Assembly: GCF_013401435.1 (NCBI RefSeq)
Contig: NZ_JACBGN010000014.1
Location: 1 to 53,984 of the forward strand
Direction of reading: 5' to 3'
Length of the DNA: 53,984 nt
From: Streptomyces sp. BR123
Lineage (GTDB): Bacteria; Actinomycetota; Actinomycetes; Streptomycetales; Streptomycetaceae
Of the stretch, positions 33,260 to 42,124 are shown one piece after another. The first letter of the stretch is position 1; every line of letters begins with the position of its first letter. Under the pieces are notes generated by a model that was not told the origin of the DNA, ran no database searches, and saw only the letters and a program-made list of their open reading frames with translations. The position numbers were made by a program, and so were the translations under genes.

Positions 33260-34186
33260 TCACGGTGTCTCTCCGCCCGGTCCGCCCAGCTCGGCGGCGA
33301 GCTCGGCGAGGGCATCGAGCCGGCGTTCCAGGGTGGGGTGCGTGGAGAACAGGTTCGCCACCGCCGTGCCGGGGCCGAGGGCGGGGGTGAAGAAGAACGC
33401 GTTGAACGCCTGCGCGGTGCGGAGGTCCTCCGTCGGGATGCGGGCGATGTCCCCGCTGACCTTGGTCAGGGCCGAGGCCAGGACGGAGGGTTTGGCGGTC
33501 AGCACGGCCGCGGCCCGGTCGGCGGCCAGCTCGCGGTAGCGGGACAGCGCCCGGATCAGCAGGAAGCTGACGGCGTACACGAGGGCGGAGACGCCCATCA
33601 CCGCCAGGAAGACAACGGCCGTGTTCTGGTCCCGCTGGCTGCGCCCGCCGAACAGCTGGGAGTAGAAGGCGAAGCGGACGATGAGGCCGGCGATGACGCC
33701 CAGGAAGGAGGCGATGGTGATCACGGCCACGTCGCGGTGGGCGACGTGGGAGAGTTCGTGGGCGAGGACGCCTTCGAGTTCCTCCGTGGTCAGGCGGCGC
33801 TGGAGCCCGGTGGTGACGCACACCACGGCGTGATCGGCGTTGCGGCCGGTGGCGAACGCGTTGGGCAGGTCCATGTCGGAGACCGCGACCCGGGGTTTGG
33901 ACATGTCCGCGGCGGCGCACAGCCGGTCCACGACCCCGTGCAGCTGCGGCTGCTCCTCGGGCGTGACGAGGCGGCCGCGCATGGCGTAGAGGGTGATCCG
34001 GTCGGAGTACCAGTACTGGGCCCCCAGCAGGGCGGCGGCGATGACGACCACCAGGACCACGGACTTGAGCAGCACGATCAGCGCGGCGATGAACGCCACG
34101 TACAGCAGTCCGAGCAGGAACATCGTGACCGCCATGCGGGCGGTCAGCTGCCGGTCGGGCTCGAAACGGCTGCGCACCGCCATCAC
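33260..34186 (-). CDS. htpX: HtpX-like membrane zinc metalloprotease
   Basis: A 308-residue M48 protease. Two N-terminal membrane helices (about 20-60) precede the catalytic HELSH motif with the third ligand region RYRELAADRAA, and two further helices lie between them (about 160-215). The C-terminus has FSTHPTLERRLDALAEL. Such enzymes degrade misfolded membrane proteins. Start overlaps the pspAA stop by 4 bp, so it is made together with the Psp proteins, consistent with a shared envelope-stress response. Confidence 0.9.
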   Translation of the reverse strand: MMAVRSRFEPDRQLTARMAVTMFLLGLLYVAFIAALIVLLKSVVLVVVIAAALLGAQYWYSDRITLYAMRGRLVTPEEQPQLHGVVDRLCAAADMSKPRVAVSDMDLPNAFATGRNADHAVVCVTTGLQRRLTTEELEGVLAHELSHVAHRDVAVITIASFLGVIAGLIVRFAFYSQLFGGRSQRDQNTAVVFLAVMGVSALVYAVSFLLIRALSRYRELAADRAAAVLTAKPSVLASALTKVSGDIARIPTEDLRTAQAFNAFFFTPALGPGTAVANLFSTHPTLERRLDALAELAAELGGPGGETP

Positions 34187-34461
34187 CCCGGGATCAGGCC
34201 GTCGTCGGACAGCAGCTCGCGCACCTGGGCGAGGCTGGTGTCCGCATCGGGCAGTACCAGGTCGGACGGCGTGATCGCCTCGTCCGGCAGCGGTGTGCCC
34301 AGCGTGCGGACGGCGTCCAGCAGGGCCGACAAGGCGGCTGTGAACGCCGCTCCGTCGCCGGTGTCGGCGGCCGACTGCAGGGCGGTGTCCAGCTGGTTGA
34401 GTCGGACCAGGTGCGCTTCGGCGATCTCGTACTGGCCCTCGCCGAGAATCCGCATGATCAC
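34183..34461 (-). CDS. pspAA: PspA-associated protein PspAA
   Basis: A 92-residue protein with the family pattern MRILGEGQYEIAEAHLVRLNQLD at the start and TPLPDEAITPSDLVLPDADTSL towards the end. It probably partners PspA, though no activity is established. It overlaps pspA by 4 bp upstream and htpX by 4 bp downstream, so stoichiometric coupled translation is likely. Confidence 0.88.
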   Translation of the reverse strand: MIMRILGEGQYEIAEAHLVRLNQLDTALQSAADTGDGAAFTAALSALLDAVRTLGTPLPDEAITPSDLVLPDADTSLAQVRELLSDDGLIPG

Positions 34462-35240
34462 GACGTCGCCTCCGGATCCGGCGGCCCCTTCGACCGTGGC
34501 GGTCCCTCCACCGCCGCCGGGCCGGAGGCGGCTGCGGCAGGCAGCTCGGCCTTCATCCGGGCCAGCTCCCCCTCCACGTCCTGGCCTGCGGACATGCGAT
34601 CGAGCTCGGCCTGGATGTCGTCCCGCCCGGCCGGAACGGTGGCGTCCTCCAACGCTCCGGAGGCCATCAGCTCATCGAGCGCGCCGGCGCGGGCCTGCAG
34701 CTGCTCGGTCCTGTCCTGGGCCCGCTGCATGGCCAGCCCGACATCGCCCAGCTCCTCGCTGATGCCGGTGACCGCTTCGGTGACCCGGGTCTGGGCCTCG
34801 GCTGCGACGTAGGTGGCTTTGATCGTCTCCTTCCGGGTGCGGAAGGCGTCCACCTTCGCCTGCAGGCGCTGAGCGGCCAGGGTCAGCTTCTCCTCCTGCT
34901 CCCGCAGAGACGCCACCTGCCCCTCCAGGTCGGTGATCTGCGAGGCCACGGCCGTACGGCGGGTCAGGGCCTCGCGGGCCAGGTCCTCCCGGCCGGCCGC
35001 CAGAGCCTGCCGGGCCTGAACCCGGAGCTTGTCGTCGGACTGCCGGAGCTGGCTGAGCTGGAGTTCGACGCGTTTGCGGCTCGTCGCGACATCGGCCACC
35101 CCGCGCCGTACCCGTTGCAGCATCTCCCGCTGCTGTTCGTAGGAGTAGTCCAGGACTTCACGCGGATCCTCGGCCCGGTCCAGGGCCTTGTTCGCCTTGG
35201 CCCGGAACAGGGCGGTGATGCGGGCGGTGATGCTGGTCAT
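34458..35240 (-). CDS. pspA: PspA/IM30 (Vipp1-like) membrane-stress protein
   Basis: A 260-residue, mainly coiled-coil ESCRT-III-like protein that assembles on stressed membranes. TARITALFRAKANKALDRAEDPREVLDYSYEQQREML is the canonical N-terminal region, followed by long heptad-rich helices up to about residue 220 and an Ala/Pro-rich acidic tail. ATG at 35240 has GAGGAG about 9 nt upstream; an upstream ATG at 35267 is less likely. It is the first gene of the pspA-pspAA-htpX-pspAB operon. Confidence 0.92.
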   Translation of the reverse strand: MTSITARITALFRAKANKALDRAEDPREVLDYSYEQQREMLQRVRRGVADVATSRKRVELQLSQLRQSDDKLRVQARQALAAGREDLAREALTRRTAVASQITDLEGQVASLREQEEKLTLAAQRLQAKVDAFRTRKETIKATYVAAEAQTRVTEAVTGISEELGDVGLAMQRAQDRTEQLQARAGALDELMASGALEDATVPAGRDDIQAELDRMSAGQDVEGELARMKAELPAAAASGPAAVEGPPRSKGPPDPEATS

Positions 35241-35690
35241 GGCGACCGTCTCCTCGGGCCGGCGCATCCTGCGTGCCCTGCGGCCCCCTCACGTGCCTTC
35301 GGTGTGCGAGAGCGGTTCCGTCGCAGGTCACGGCGCATCGCGCTGTTTCCATTCTCCGGGCACGGCCCCCGATCGGCAGCCTGTAGCGGTCGCCCTTGGT
35401 CGGGCACGACGCCCGGAGCCGGGAGGGGGTATGCGGTCGCGCAGGCAGTGCACCGGTGATCACAGGCACCCGTGTGCTGCGGCGGAGACGGGCATCGCGA
35501 CGAGGGGTCCCTGCTCCGACCGCGAGAGGGGACCGCCGCTGCGCGAAGGCCGACGCGCAGCCGGCCTCCCCTGGTGTCGTGGGATGCGTACGAGCCCGGT
35601 CCTCGCAGTGGGGCTCCGGGAGAGGGAGGGGAAGCCACGCCGACCTCCCTGTGCCGGCGGGGGCATGCGTCCGTGGGCCGGGCCACCCGC
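35241..35690. other. Intergenic region upstream of pspA
   Basis: About 450 bp between pspA and the TetR gene stop. It has no supported gene; open frames here are Arg/Pro/Gly-rich shadows. It must contain the psp operon promoter. I looked for ECF-like GGAAC elements on the minus strand and found single GGAAC and GGAAAC hits (around 35320-35350) without a convincing -10 partner. Confidence 0.4.
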
Positions 35691-36275
35691 TCAGGCCGGG
35701 CTCGTCAGAGCGTGGACCAGTCGCTCGACCCGGTCCTGCGGGGGAGGGCCGCCGGGGCGGCTCGTCATCAGAAGGTGGTGCAGGGTTCCCACCACGGCCA
35801 GGGCGACCGAGCCGGTGTCCATGCCGGGGCCGACGCGCCCCAGGTGCTGCTCGGCGTCGAGGTAGGCCTCGATCGAGGCTTGGATCACGTCGAAGCCGGG
35901 GGCGCCTTCGGCCCAGGCCTCGCGGACCCGCCGGGCCGCCGCGGGCCGGGTCACCGCCAGACCCACGACCCCCGGGTCCAGGGACAGGATCGTCGCGGAC
36001 AATTCCACCAGGTTGCCGGCGACCGAGTCGTCGCCCGCTCTGTCGGGGAGCGTCGCCGCCAGTGCGGCGGAGCGGGTGAAGCGGTCCAGTACCAGCTCCG
36101 CCACGAACTCGTCGAGTCCGGCGAAGTGGGTGTGCAGCACTCCCTTGGCGCAGTCCGCCTCGGTTGTGATGGCCCTGCTGGTCAGGGCGGCGGCTCCGTC
36201 CCGGGCGAGGACGCGCTCCGCCGCGTCGAAGAGCCGCTCGCGCAGATCGGGGATGGCCACTCCACGTGGTGACAC
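35691..36275 (-). CDS. TetR-family transcriptional regulator
   Basis: A 194-residue repressor-type protein. The N-terminal HTH reads RERLFDAAERVLARDGAAALTSRAITTEADCAKGVLHTHFAGLDEFVAELV, and a ligand-binding helical domain follows. GTG at 36275 lies 5 nt after GGGAGG; a TTG one codon upstream is too close to it. It is divergent from a SAM methyltransferase gene, and two palindromes lie between them, so it probably represses both genes and responds to an unknown small molecule. Confidence 0.88.
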   Translation of the reverse strand: MSPRGVAIPDLRERLFDAAERVLARDGAAALTSRAITTEADCAKGVLHTHFAGLDEFVAELVLDRFTRSAALAATLPDRAGDDSVAGNLVELSATILSLDPGVVGLAVTRPAAARRVREAWAEGAPGFDVIQASIEAYLDAEQHLGRVGPGMDTGSVALAVVGTLHHLLMTSRPGGPPPQDRVERLVHALTSPA

Positions 36276-36303
36276 CAAGTCCTCCCGGAATGGGGATTGT
36301 CAG

Positions 36304-36340
36304 TATGGGCAAGTGCCCATACTGTTTGGGCATGCGCCCA
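36304..36340. promoter_or_regulatory. Paired TetR operators between tetR and methyltransferase
   Basis: A perfect 18-bp palindrome, TATGGGCAAGTGCCCATA (36304-36321), is followed by a related imperfect one, TGGGCATGCGCCCA (36327-36340). They share ATGGGCA/TGCCCAT-like half-sites. A candidate methyltransferase promoter has -10 TAAGGT at 36344-36349, with the second palindrome filling its spacer, so binding would block transcription. The site is 30 bp upstream of the TetR start. Operator identity is inferred from position and symmetry. Confidence 0.75.
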
Positions 36341-36393
36341 TTCTAAGGTGTGGGCGGTTGGCCCCGCATCCCCTCTCGCAGGAGGTTCCATCC

Positions 36394-37245
36394 ATGCACG
36401 GCATCGCGAACGCCGGCCAGGCGGAGTCCTGGAACGGCTACGAAGGCACCCACTGGGCCGCCCACCAAGACCGCTGGGACGCCGTCAACACCGGATTCGA
36501 CCAGCCGCTGTTCGACGCCGCGGCCATCGCCCGCGGCGAACGCGTCCTCGACATCGGCTGCGGAGCCGGATCCACGACCCGCCAGGCCGCCCGCGCAGTC
36601 GCTCCGGCAGGCTGCGCCCTGGGCCTCGACCTCTCCGGACCCATGCTCGAACGCGCCAGGGCGAGCGCCGAAGGCGAAGGCCTGGACAACGTCCGCTTCG
36701 AACACGGGGACGCCCAGGTCCACCCCCTCGCCCACGGCACCTTCGACGTCGCCATCAGCCGCTTCGGCATCATGTTCTTCACCGACCCCGCCGCGGCGTT
36801 CGCGAACATCGCCACCGCGCTGCGCCCCGGCGGCCGCGTGGCCCTGCTCTGTGCCGCCGAGCCCGAGGGCAACGAATGGCTGACCGCAATGGCCGCGCTC
36901 GGCGACCTCCTCCCTCTGGAGGGCTTCGGCAAGCCCGGCGGGCCGGGCATGTTCTCGCTCGCGGCGCCCGGTGCGGCGGCAGCACTGCTGGCCGGGGCGG
37001 GGCTCCGCGACGTCCGCGCCACGCACGTGACGGCGTACGGGACCTGGGGGCGCGACGCGGCGGACGCGGCGGAGTTCATGCTGGACTCCGGGCCCGGCCG
37101 CCACCTCGTCGCCCAGGCCGGCGGCGGGGTCGGCGAGCGCGCCAGGGCCCGCCTGACCGAGGTCCTGCGCCCCCACGAGGCCGAGGGCGCCCTGCGCCTG
37201 CGCGGCACGGCCTGGCTGCTGACCGCTACCGCCGCGCACGCCTGA
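36394..37245 (+). CDS. SAM-dependent class I methyltransferase
   Basis: A 283-residue methyltransferase. Motif I is VLDIGCGAGSTTRQAA at about 52-67, followed by GLDLSGPMLERAR, FEHGDAQVHPL and FDVAISRFGIMFFTDP, with ALRPGGRVALLC as the post-core strand. This is the UbiE/Methyltransf_11/25 pattern. An optimal GCAGGAGG lies upstream of the ATG. Substrate unknown; control by the divergent TetR suggests detoxification or modification of a small molecule. Confidence 0.85.
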   Translation: MHGIANAGQAESWNGYEGTHWAAHQDRWDAVNTGFDQPLFDAAAIARGERVLDIGCGAGSTTRQAARAVAPAGCALGLDLSGPMLERARASAEGEGLDNVRFEHGDAQVHPLAHGTFDVAISRFGIMFFTDPAAAFANIATALRPGGRVALLCAAEPEGNEWLTAMAALGDLLPLEGFGKPGGPGMFSLAAPGAAAALLAGAGLRDVRATHVTAYGTWGRDAADAAEFMLDSGPGRHLVAQAGGGVGERARARLTEVLRPHEAEGALRLRGTAWLLTATAAHA

Positions 37246-37510
37246 CGGCCCGCCGGCCGTGCTCGCGAGCAGACGGACCCATCGACCGCGGGCCGGCGGC
37301 GACGCACCCGCCGGCGCGGCCCTCGATGCTCCCGCCCCGACCCGACGCCGTACGAGCTCATCCTCTACCGGCCGACGGGGGATGATGTACGAACACCTTG
37401 ACCACCCGTGCACGTGTCCGACTGTCTGCGGGTACTCTGGGCCGCCGCGGTCCTTGACGCATCCCTGACGACAGGGCCGGTTACGGGGAACCGTGTCGGA
37501 GGGCGGACGA

Positions 37511-38881
37511 GTGGCTGTACGTGTGGCCGGGGTGTGGCGACTGTTCACCGCACATCCCGCCCGTACCGTGGTGTCGTCGTTCGCCCTGGTGATCGCCATC
37601 GGCACCGTGCTGCTGATGCTGCCGGCGGCGTCCACCGACGGCTCGGTCACCGACCCGCTCACCGCCCTGTTCACCTCGACCTCCGCGGTGTGCGTGACCG
37701 GACTGGTCGTCGTGGACACCGCCACCCACTGGAGCGGCTTCGGCGAGGGCGTCATCCTGGCCCTCATCCAGGTGGGCGGGTTCGGCATCATGACGATGGC
37801 CTCCCTGCTCGCCCTGCTCGTCTCCGGCCGGCTGCGCCTGCGCATGCAGCTCACCGCCGCTGCCGAGACGAAGAGCCTGGGCATCGGTGACGTACGGCGC
37901 GTCCTGCTGGGCGTGGCCGGCTGCACCCTCGCCGTGGAGCTCGCCGTGGGGGCGTTCCTCGCCCTGCGGCTGCGGTTCGGCTACGACCGTTCCTACGGCG
38001 AAGCCGCGTACTCCGGCCTCTTCCACGCGGTCTCGGCCTTCAACAACGCGGGCTTCGGCCTCCACGCCGACAACCTCGTCCCCTACGCGCTGGACCCCTG
38101 GATCACGATGCCGATCGCCGCGGCGGTGATCCTGGGCGGTCTGGGGTTCCCGGTGCTGCTCGAACTCCTGCGCCACCGCACCCGCAAGCGCGCCACCGGG
38201 CGGCGCAACTGGTCCCTGCACACCCGGCTGACCCTCGTCACCAGCGCAGTACTGCTCCTGGTGGGCACCGTCATGACATGCCTGCTGGAATGGACCAATG
38301 CCGGCACCCTCGGCGCCTTCGACTGGGACGAGAAGATCCTGGGCGGGTTCTTCTACTCGGCGATGAGCCGCACGGCCGGGTTCAACGCCATCGACATGGG
38401 CGCCCTGAACGCCTCGACCCTCCTGTTCACCTGCACGCTGATGTTCATCGGCGGCGGCAGCGCCGGGACCGCCGGCGGCATCAAGGTGACCACCTTCTCC
38501 GTCCTGGCCGCCGCCATGCTCGCGGAAGTCCGCGGCGAACCCAACTCCACGGTGATGGGCCGCCGCCTGGCCCCCCATGCCCTGCGCCAGGCCCTCACGG
38601 TCGCACTGCTGGGCATCGGACTGGTCATCACCGCCACCCTGGCCCTCCTCACCGTCACGAAGGCCCCCTCCGAGGCGGTGCTGTTCGAGGCGGTGTCCGC
38701 GTTCGGCACGGTCGGCCTGTCCACCGGGATCACCGCCGACATCCCCGCCCCAGGTCAGCTCATCCTGATCCTGCTGATGTTCATCGGCCGACTCGGACCG
38801 ATCACGCTCGTCTCCTCCCTCGCCCTGCGCGAGCGGACCCGCCGCTACCAGCTACCCGAGGAGCGACCCGTCATTGGGTAA
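37511..38881 (+). CDS. TrkH/KtrB-type potassium transporter subunit
   Basis: About 456 residues with eight or more membrane helices arranged as four M1-P-M2 units. Pore-loop signatures are FTSTSAVCVTGL, HAVSAFNNAGFG, SAMSRTAGFNAID and EAVSAFGTVGLSTGI, each holding the Gly of the selectivity filter. MFIGGGSAGTAGGIKV is the intramembrane gating region and FIGRLGPITL lies near the C-terminus. GTG at 37511 has GGAGGGCGG upstream; GTG at 37493 is an alternative. Its stop overlaps the TrkA-like gene by 8 bp, a two-gene K+ uptake operon. I see no riboswitch in the leader. Confidence 0.92.
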   Translation: MAVRVAGVWRLFTAHPARTVVSSFALVIAIGTVLLMLPAASTDGSVTDPLTALFTSTSAVCVTGLVVVDTATHWSGFGEGVILALIQVGGFGIMTMASLLALLVSGRLRLRMQLTAAAETKSLGIGDVRRVLLGVAGCTLAVELAVGAFLALRLRFGYDRSYGEAAYSGLFHAVSAFNNAGFGLHADNLVPYALDPWITMPIAAAVILGGLGFPVLLELLRHRTRKRATGRRNWSLHTRLTLVTSAVLLLVGTVMTCLLEWTNAGTLGAFDWDEKILGGFFYSAMSRTAGFNAIDMGALNASTLLFTCTLMFIGGGSAGTAGGIKVTTFSVLAAAMLAEVRGEPNSTVMGRRLAPHALRQALTVALLGIGLVITATLALLTVTKAPSEAVLFEAVSAFGTVGLSTGITADIPAPGQLILILLMFIGRLGPITLVSSLALRERTRRYQLPEERPVIG

Positions 38882-39596
38882 CTACCTGAACTCCCTGCGC
38901 CACCGCCGCCGCAAGCGCCTCCTCGACTCCGGCGCCCAGCTCCACTCCGACCAGCGCGTGGCCGTCATCGGCCTGGGCCGCTTCGGCAGCTCCCTCGCAC
39001 ACGAACTGACCCGGCGCGGCTGGGACGTCCTGGGCATCGACACCGACGCCTCCCTCGTGCAGAAGCACAGCGACGTCCTCACGCACACCGCCGTCGCCGA
39101 CTGCACCGACCCCGAGGTCCTCCACCAGCTCGGCGTACACGACTTCCCGAGCGTCGTCGTCGGCATCGGCACCGACATAGAGGCCAGCATCCTCATCGCC
39201 TCCAACCTCCTCGAAGAGCAGGTCCCGAACATCTGGGCCAAAGCCATCAGCCGCCAGCACGGCCAGATCCTCGAACGCCTCGGCGTCCACCACGTCGTCC
39301 TCCCCGAGCACGAGATGGGCGAACGCGTCGCCCACCTCGTCACCGGCCGCATGCTCGACTTCATCGAGTTCGACGACGACTACGCTCTGGTCAAGACCAT
39401 CACCCCGACCACGATCACCGGCGTCCCGCTCGCCCGGAGCGCGGTCCGAAGCAAGTACGGCATCACCGTCGTCGGTATCAAACGCCCCGGACAGGACTTC
39501 ACCCACGCCACCGCCGAAACCGTCGTGGAGAAGGGCGACGTCATCATCGTCACCGGCAAGACACGCGACGTGGAAGCCTTCGCGGAACTCGGCTGA
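38874..39596 (+). CDS. TrkA/KtrA-type RCK regulatory subunit
   Basis: A 240-residue cytosolic gating protein. After a basic N-terminus, VAVIGLGRFGSSLAHEL is the nucleotide-binding Rossmann motif, with VLGIDTD carrying the acidic ribose contact. VVVGIGTDIEASI and RLGVHHVVLPEHEMGERVA complete RCK_N. RCK_C follows from about 160 (GVPLARSAVRSKYGITVVGI). It forms octameric rings that open the adjacent TrkH/KtrB channel in response to nucleotides. TTG start with GAGGAGCG upstream, overlapping the transporter gene. Confidence 0.92.
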   Translation: MGNYLNSLRHRRRKRLLDSGAQLHSDQRVAVIGLGRFGSSLAHELTRRGWDVLGIDTDASLVQKHSDVLTHTAVADCTDPEVLHQLGVHDFPSVVVGIGTDIEASILIASNLLEEQVPNIWAKAISRQHGQILERLGVHHVVLPEHEMGERVAHLVTGRMLDFIEFDDDYALVKTITPTTITGVPLARSAVRSKYGITVVGIKRPGQDFTHATAETVVEKGDVIIVTGKTRDVEAFAELG

Positions 39597-40045
39597 GCCC
39601 GGCACCCACCCACCCACCTGCTGCATGCGGAACCCGCGGAGTACGGGAGGGCGTCACGGCGGTCGTCGAGACCCGCGGCGGTGCGGTGCCGCAGCGTCGA
39701 AGCCGTCGAAGCCGTCGGCAACGCGGACGTCGACGTGCGCGCCGTCCTCCCTCACGTCGTGGCCCTCGCCCTGACGGCCCGACACCGGTCCATCGGCGGC
39801 ATGATGCCGGGCCCGGCCCGCAGCGAAGCCGCGGCCGGGAACGGCACGGCCATCGTGGGCGCCGCTGCCCACCGGGATTCACCTCGCGAGTGCTCCCCGG
39901 TCCCGGATGCCTGTCGTACGCGGCGGTCGCCGTCCTCGCCGGCCGGACGGTCGGATGGTCCGCGTGCGACGCGCCCCCGGTCCGCGCCCAACTCCTCTGC
40001 TGCCCCAGCGGGCTGACCGAAAGTCGTGCACGGCATGCTGGTCCG
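39597..40045. other. Intergenic region, no gene supported
   Basis: About 450 bp between the TrkA-like gene and the double-RCK gene. The downstream frame is open across most of it but is Arg/Pro-rich and unlike a protein domain. No hairpin terminator of note was found after the TrkA stop. Confidence 0.4.
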
Positions 40046-41995
40046 ATGATCGATGCGTCGACACGCCAACCGTCCGGAACCACAGGCCGGATGATCGTCT
40101 GCGGTGACGACGGACTGGCCCGCAGGCTGGCCGCCGAACTCCAGGAGGTCTACCGCGAGCCGGTGACCCTCGTGGTGCCCGCCGCCCGCGAGCCGCAGCC
40201 CGTCATGGGGCGGCCTCTGGGACGCGGCCTCGGCCTGCTCGCCCGGGTCCCGGCGGCAGGACCGCGACGAGCGCGGGCCACGGAGCAGGCGCCCGTCCGA
40301 GACCTACGCGTCGTCGAGACCGCGGAACCCGACGAAGAGGCACTGGCGGCGGCAGGGGCTGCCGATGCCGCCGCCCTGGCGCTGGTGTACGAGGCCGACG
40401 AGACGAACGTGCGGGCCGCACTCGTGGCCCGACGCCTGAACCCCAGGCTCCGGCTGGTCATCCGGCTGTACAACCGCCGTCTCGGCCAGCACCTCGAGGA
40501 GCTGCTGGACCAGGCGGCCATCGTCGCCGAGCCCGGACTCGACCTGCAGGAACTGGACGCCTCGACCACCGTTCTCTCGGACGCGGACACCGCCGCCCCG
40601 GCCCTGGCCGCCTCCGCGATCGCCGGAACGAGCAAGGTGGTTCAGGCCGACGGCCTCCTGCTGCGAGCAGTGGAGCGGACCCCGCCCGGGCGGGGCGAGG
40701 TCACCGACCCCGGCCTGTGCACACTGGCCCTGCTGTCAGCGACGACCCGCGACCCCGCCGGGGCCGAGGGATCCGATGCCAGCGGCGACAACGGCCCGCA
40801 ACTCCTGCCCGACGACCGGGCCGTGGCCGCCGCCACCGGACGCGGCACCGTGGCGTTGGAGGCCGTCTCCCACACCGGTCCGGTGCAGGCGGGTGCCGGA
40901 GCCCGCCTGTCAGCGGCCACCTTCCCGGTCGGCTCGCTCTTCTCGCGCAGGCTTCGCTGGGCCCTGGCCGGTATCGCGGCGGCCGTGACGGCCCTGGCGG
41001 TGGCGGCCTGGCTGACCACGGGCGACCACCCGCTCCACGCCGCGTACATCACGCTCCTCGACATCTTCGCCATCAACGACCCGGCCGTCGAGGAGTCCGC
41101 GGAGCGCAAGACCCTCCAGATCCTGGCGGGCACCATCGGTCTGCTGCTGCTCCCCGTGCTGGTCGCGGCGGCGCTGGAAGGCCTCGGGGACTTCCGGACG
41201 GCAACGGCACTGCGCCGGCCACCGCGCGGGCTGTCCGACCACGTGGTGCTCCTGGGCCTGGGCAAGATCGGCACCCGCGTGCTGGGCCGCCTCCGGGAGC
41301 TGGACATCCCGGTGGTGTGCGTGGAGTCGGACCCCGAGGCGCGGGGCCTGGCCCTCGCCCGGCGGCTGCGCGTACCCGTCGTCCTCGGGGACGTGACGGA
41401 AGAGGGCGTCCTGGAATCCGCACGGATCCACCGCGCACACGCCCTGCTCGCCCTCACCAGCAGCGACACGACCAATCTGGAGGCAGCCCTCTACGCCAGG
41501 GCCGTGCGGTCGGACCTCCGCGTCGTCATGCGCCTGTTCGAGGACGACTTCGCCACAGCCGTGTACCGCACCCTGCGCACCGCCCACCCCGAGGCCCTGA
41601 CCCGCAGCCGCAGCGTCACGCACCTTGCTGCTCCGGCCTTCGCCGGAGCGATGATGGGCCGCCAGGTCCTCGGAGCCATACCGGTGGAGCGGAGGGTGCT
41701 GCTTTTCGCAGCCCTCGAGGTTGCCGGTCATCCGCAACTGGAGGGCCGGACCATCGCGGAGTCCTTCCGGCCCGGAGCCTGGCGGGTGATCGCCCTGGAC
41801 GCGACCGCGCCGGAGGACCGCAGGCCCGATCTGGCGACCACCCCGGACGAATCCCCCGCGAACACAGCAGGTCTCGTCTGGAACCTGCATCCCGGGTACG
41901 TCCTGCGGGCGCAGGACCGCGTCGTCCTCGCCGCCACCCGCCGCGGCCTGGCCGAACTGCTCGGGCGGCACGGCACCCGTGCACCCGGCCGGTGA
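40046..41995 (+). CDS. Double-RCK protein with ion-channel-like membrane hairpin
   Basis: A 649-residue protein. An N-terminal TrkA-N/RCK-like domain (MIVCGDDGLARRLAAEL at about 16) is followed by a linker. Then come two membrane helices (about 293-316 and 352-375) that flank a re-entrant-like loop, TLLDIFAIND. A second full RCK Rossmann domain follows (HVVLLGLGKIGTRVLGRL, VVCVESDPEARGLALA) and an RCK_C-like C-terminus. The plan resembles RCK-gated channels of the CASTOR/POLLUX sort, but the loop lacks the TVGYG filter of K+ channels. ATG 40046 is weakly supported; ATG 40091 is possible. Close to TrkH/TrkA, suggesting cation control. Confidence 0.75.
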   Translation: MIDASTRQPSGTTGRMIVCGDDGLARRLAAELQEVYREPVTLVVPAAREPQPVMGRPLGRGLGLLARVPAAGPRRARATEQAPVRDLRVVETAEPDEEALAAAGAADAAALALVYEADETNVRAALVARRLNPRLRLVIRLYNRRLGQHLEELLDQAAIVAEPGLDLQELDASTTVLSDADTAAPALAASAIAGTSKVVQADGLLLRAVERTPPGRGEVTDPGLCTLALLSATTRDPAGAEGSDASGDNGPQLLPDDRAVAAATGRGTVALEAVSHTGPVQAGAGARLSAATFPVGSLFSRRLRWALAGIAAAVTALAVAAWLTTGDHPLHAAYITLLDIFAINDPAVEESAERKTLQILAGTIGLLLLPVLVAAALEGLGDFRTATALRRPPRGLSDHVVLLGLGKIGTRVLGRLRELDIPVVCVESDPEARGLALARRLRVPVVLGDVTEEGVLESARIHRAHALLALTSSDTTNLEAALYARAVRSDLRVVMRLFEDDFATAVYRTLRTAHPEALTRSRSVTHLAAPAFAGAMMGRQVLGAIPVERRVLLFAALEVAGHPQLEGRTIAESFRPGAWRVIALDATAPEDRRPDLATTPDESPANTAGLVWNLHPGYVLRAQDRVVLAATRRGLAELLGRHGTRAPGR

Positions 41996-42124
41996 CGGCA
42001 GACCGGGCAGCGGCGGTTCGCACCTCCGGGCCGTTGCCGCAGCCCGACCTGCCCAGCCCTCCGAGCTCGGCGCATGGCAGGGTGAGCCCCGGCCGGTGAG
42101 TGGCATGAAAGGGCGGGGCACGGG

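Noticed and set aside
37246..37510. Riboswitch before the TrkH-type gene
   Set aside because: K+ transporter genes can carry c-di-AMP riboswitches, but I saw no matching conserved core; only generic GC-rich hairpins.
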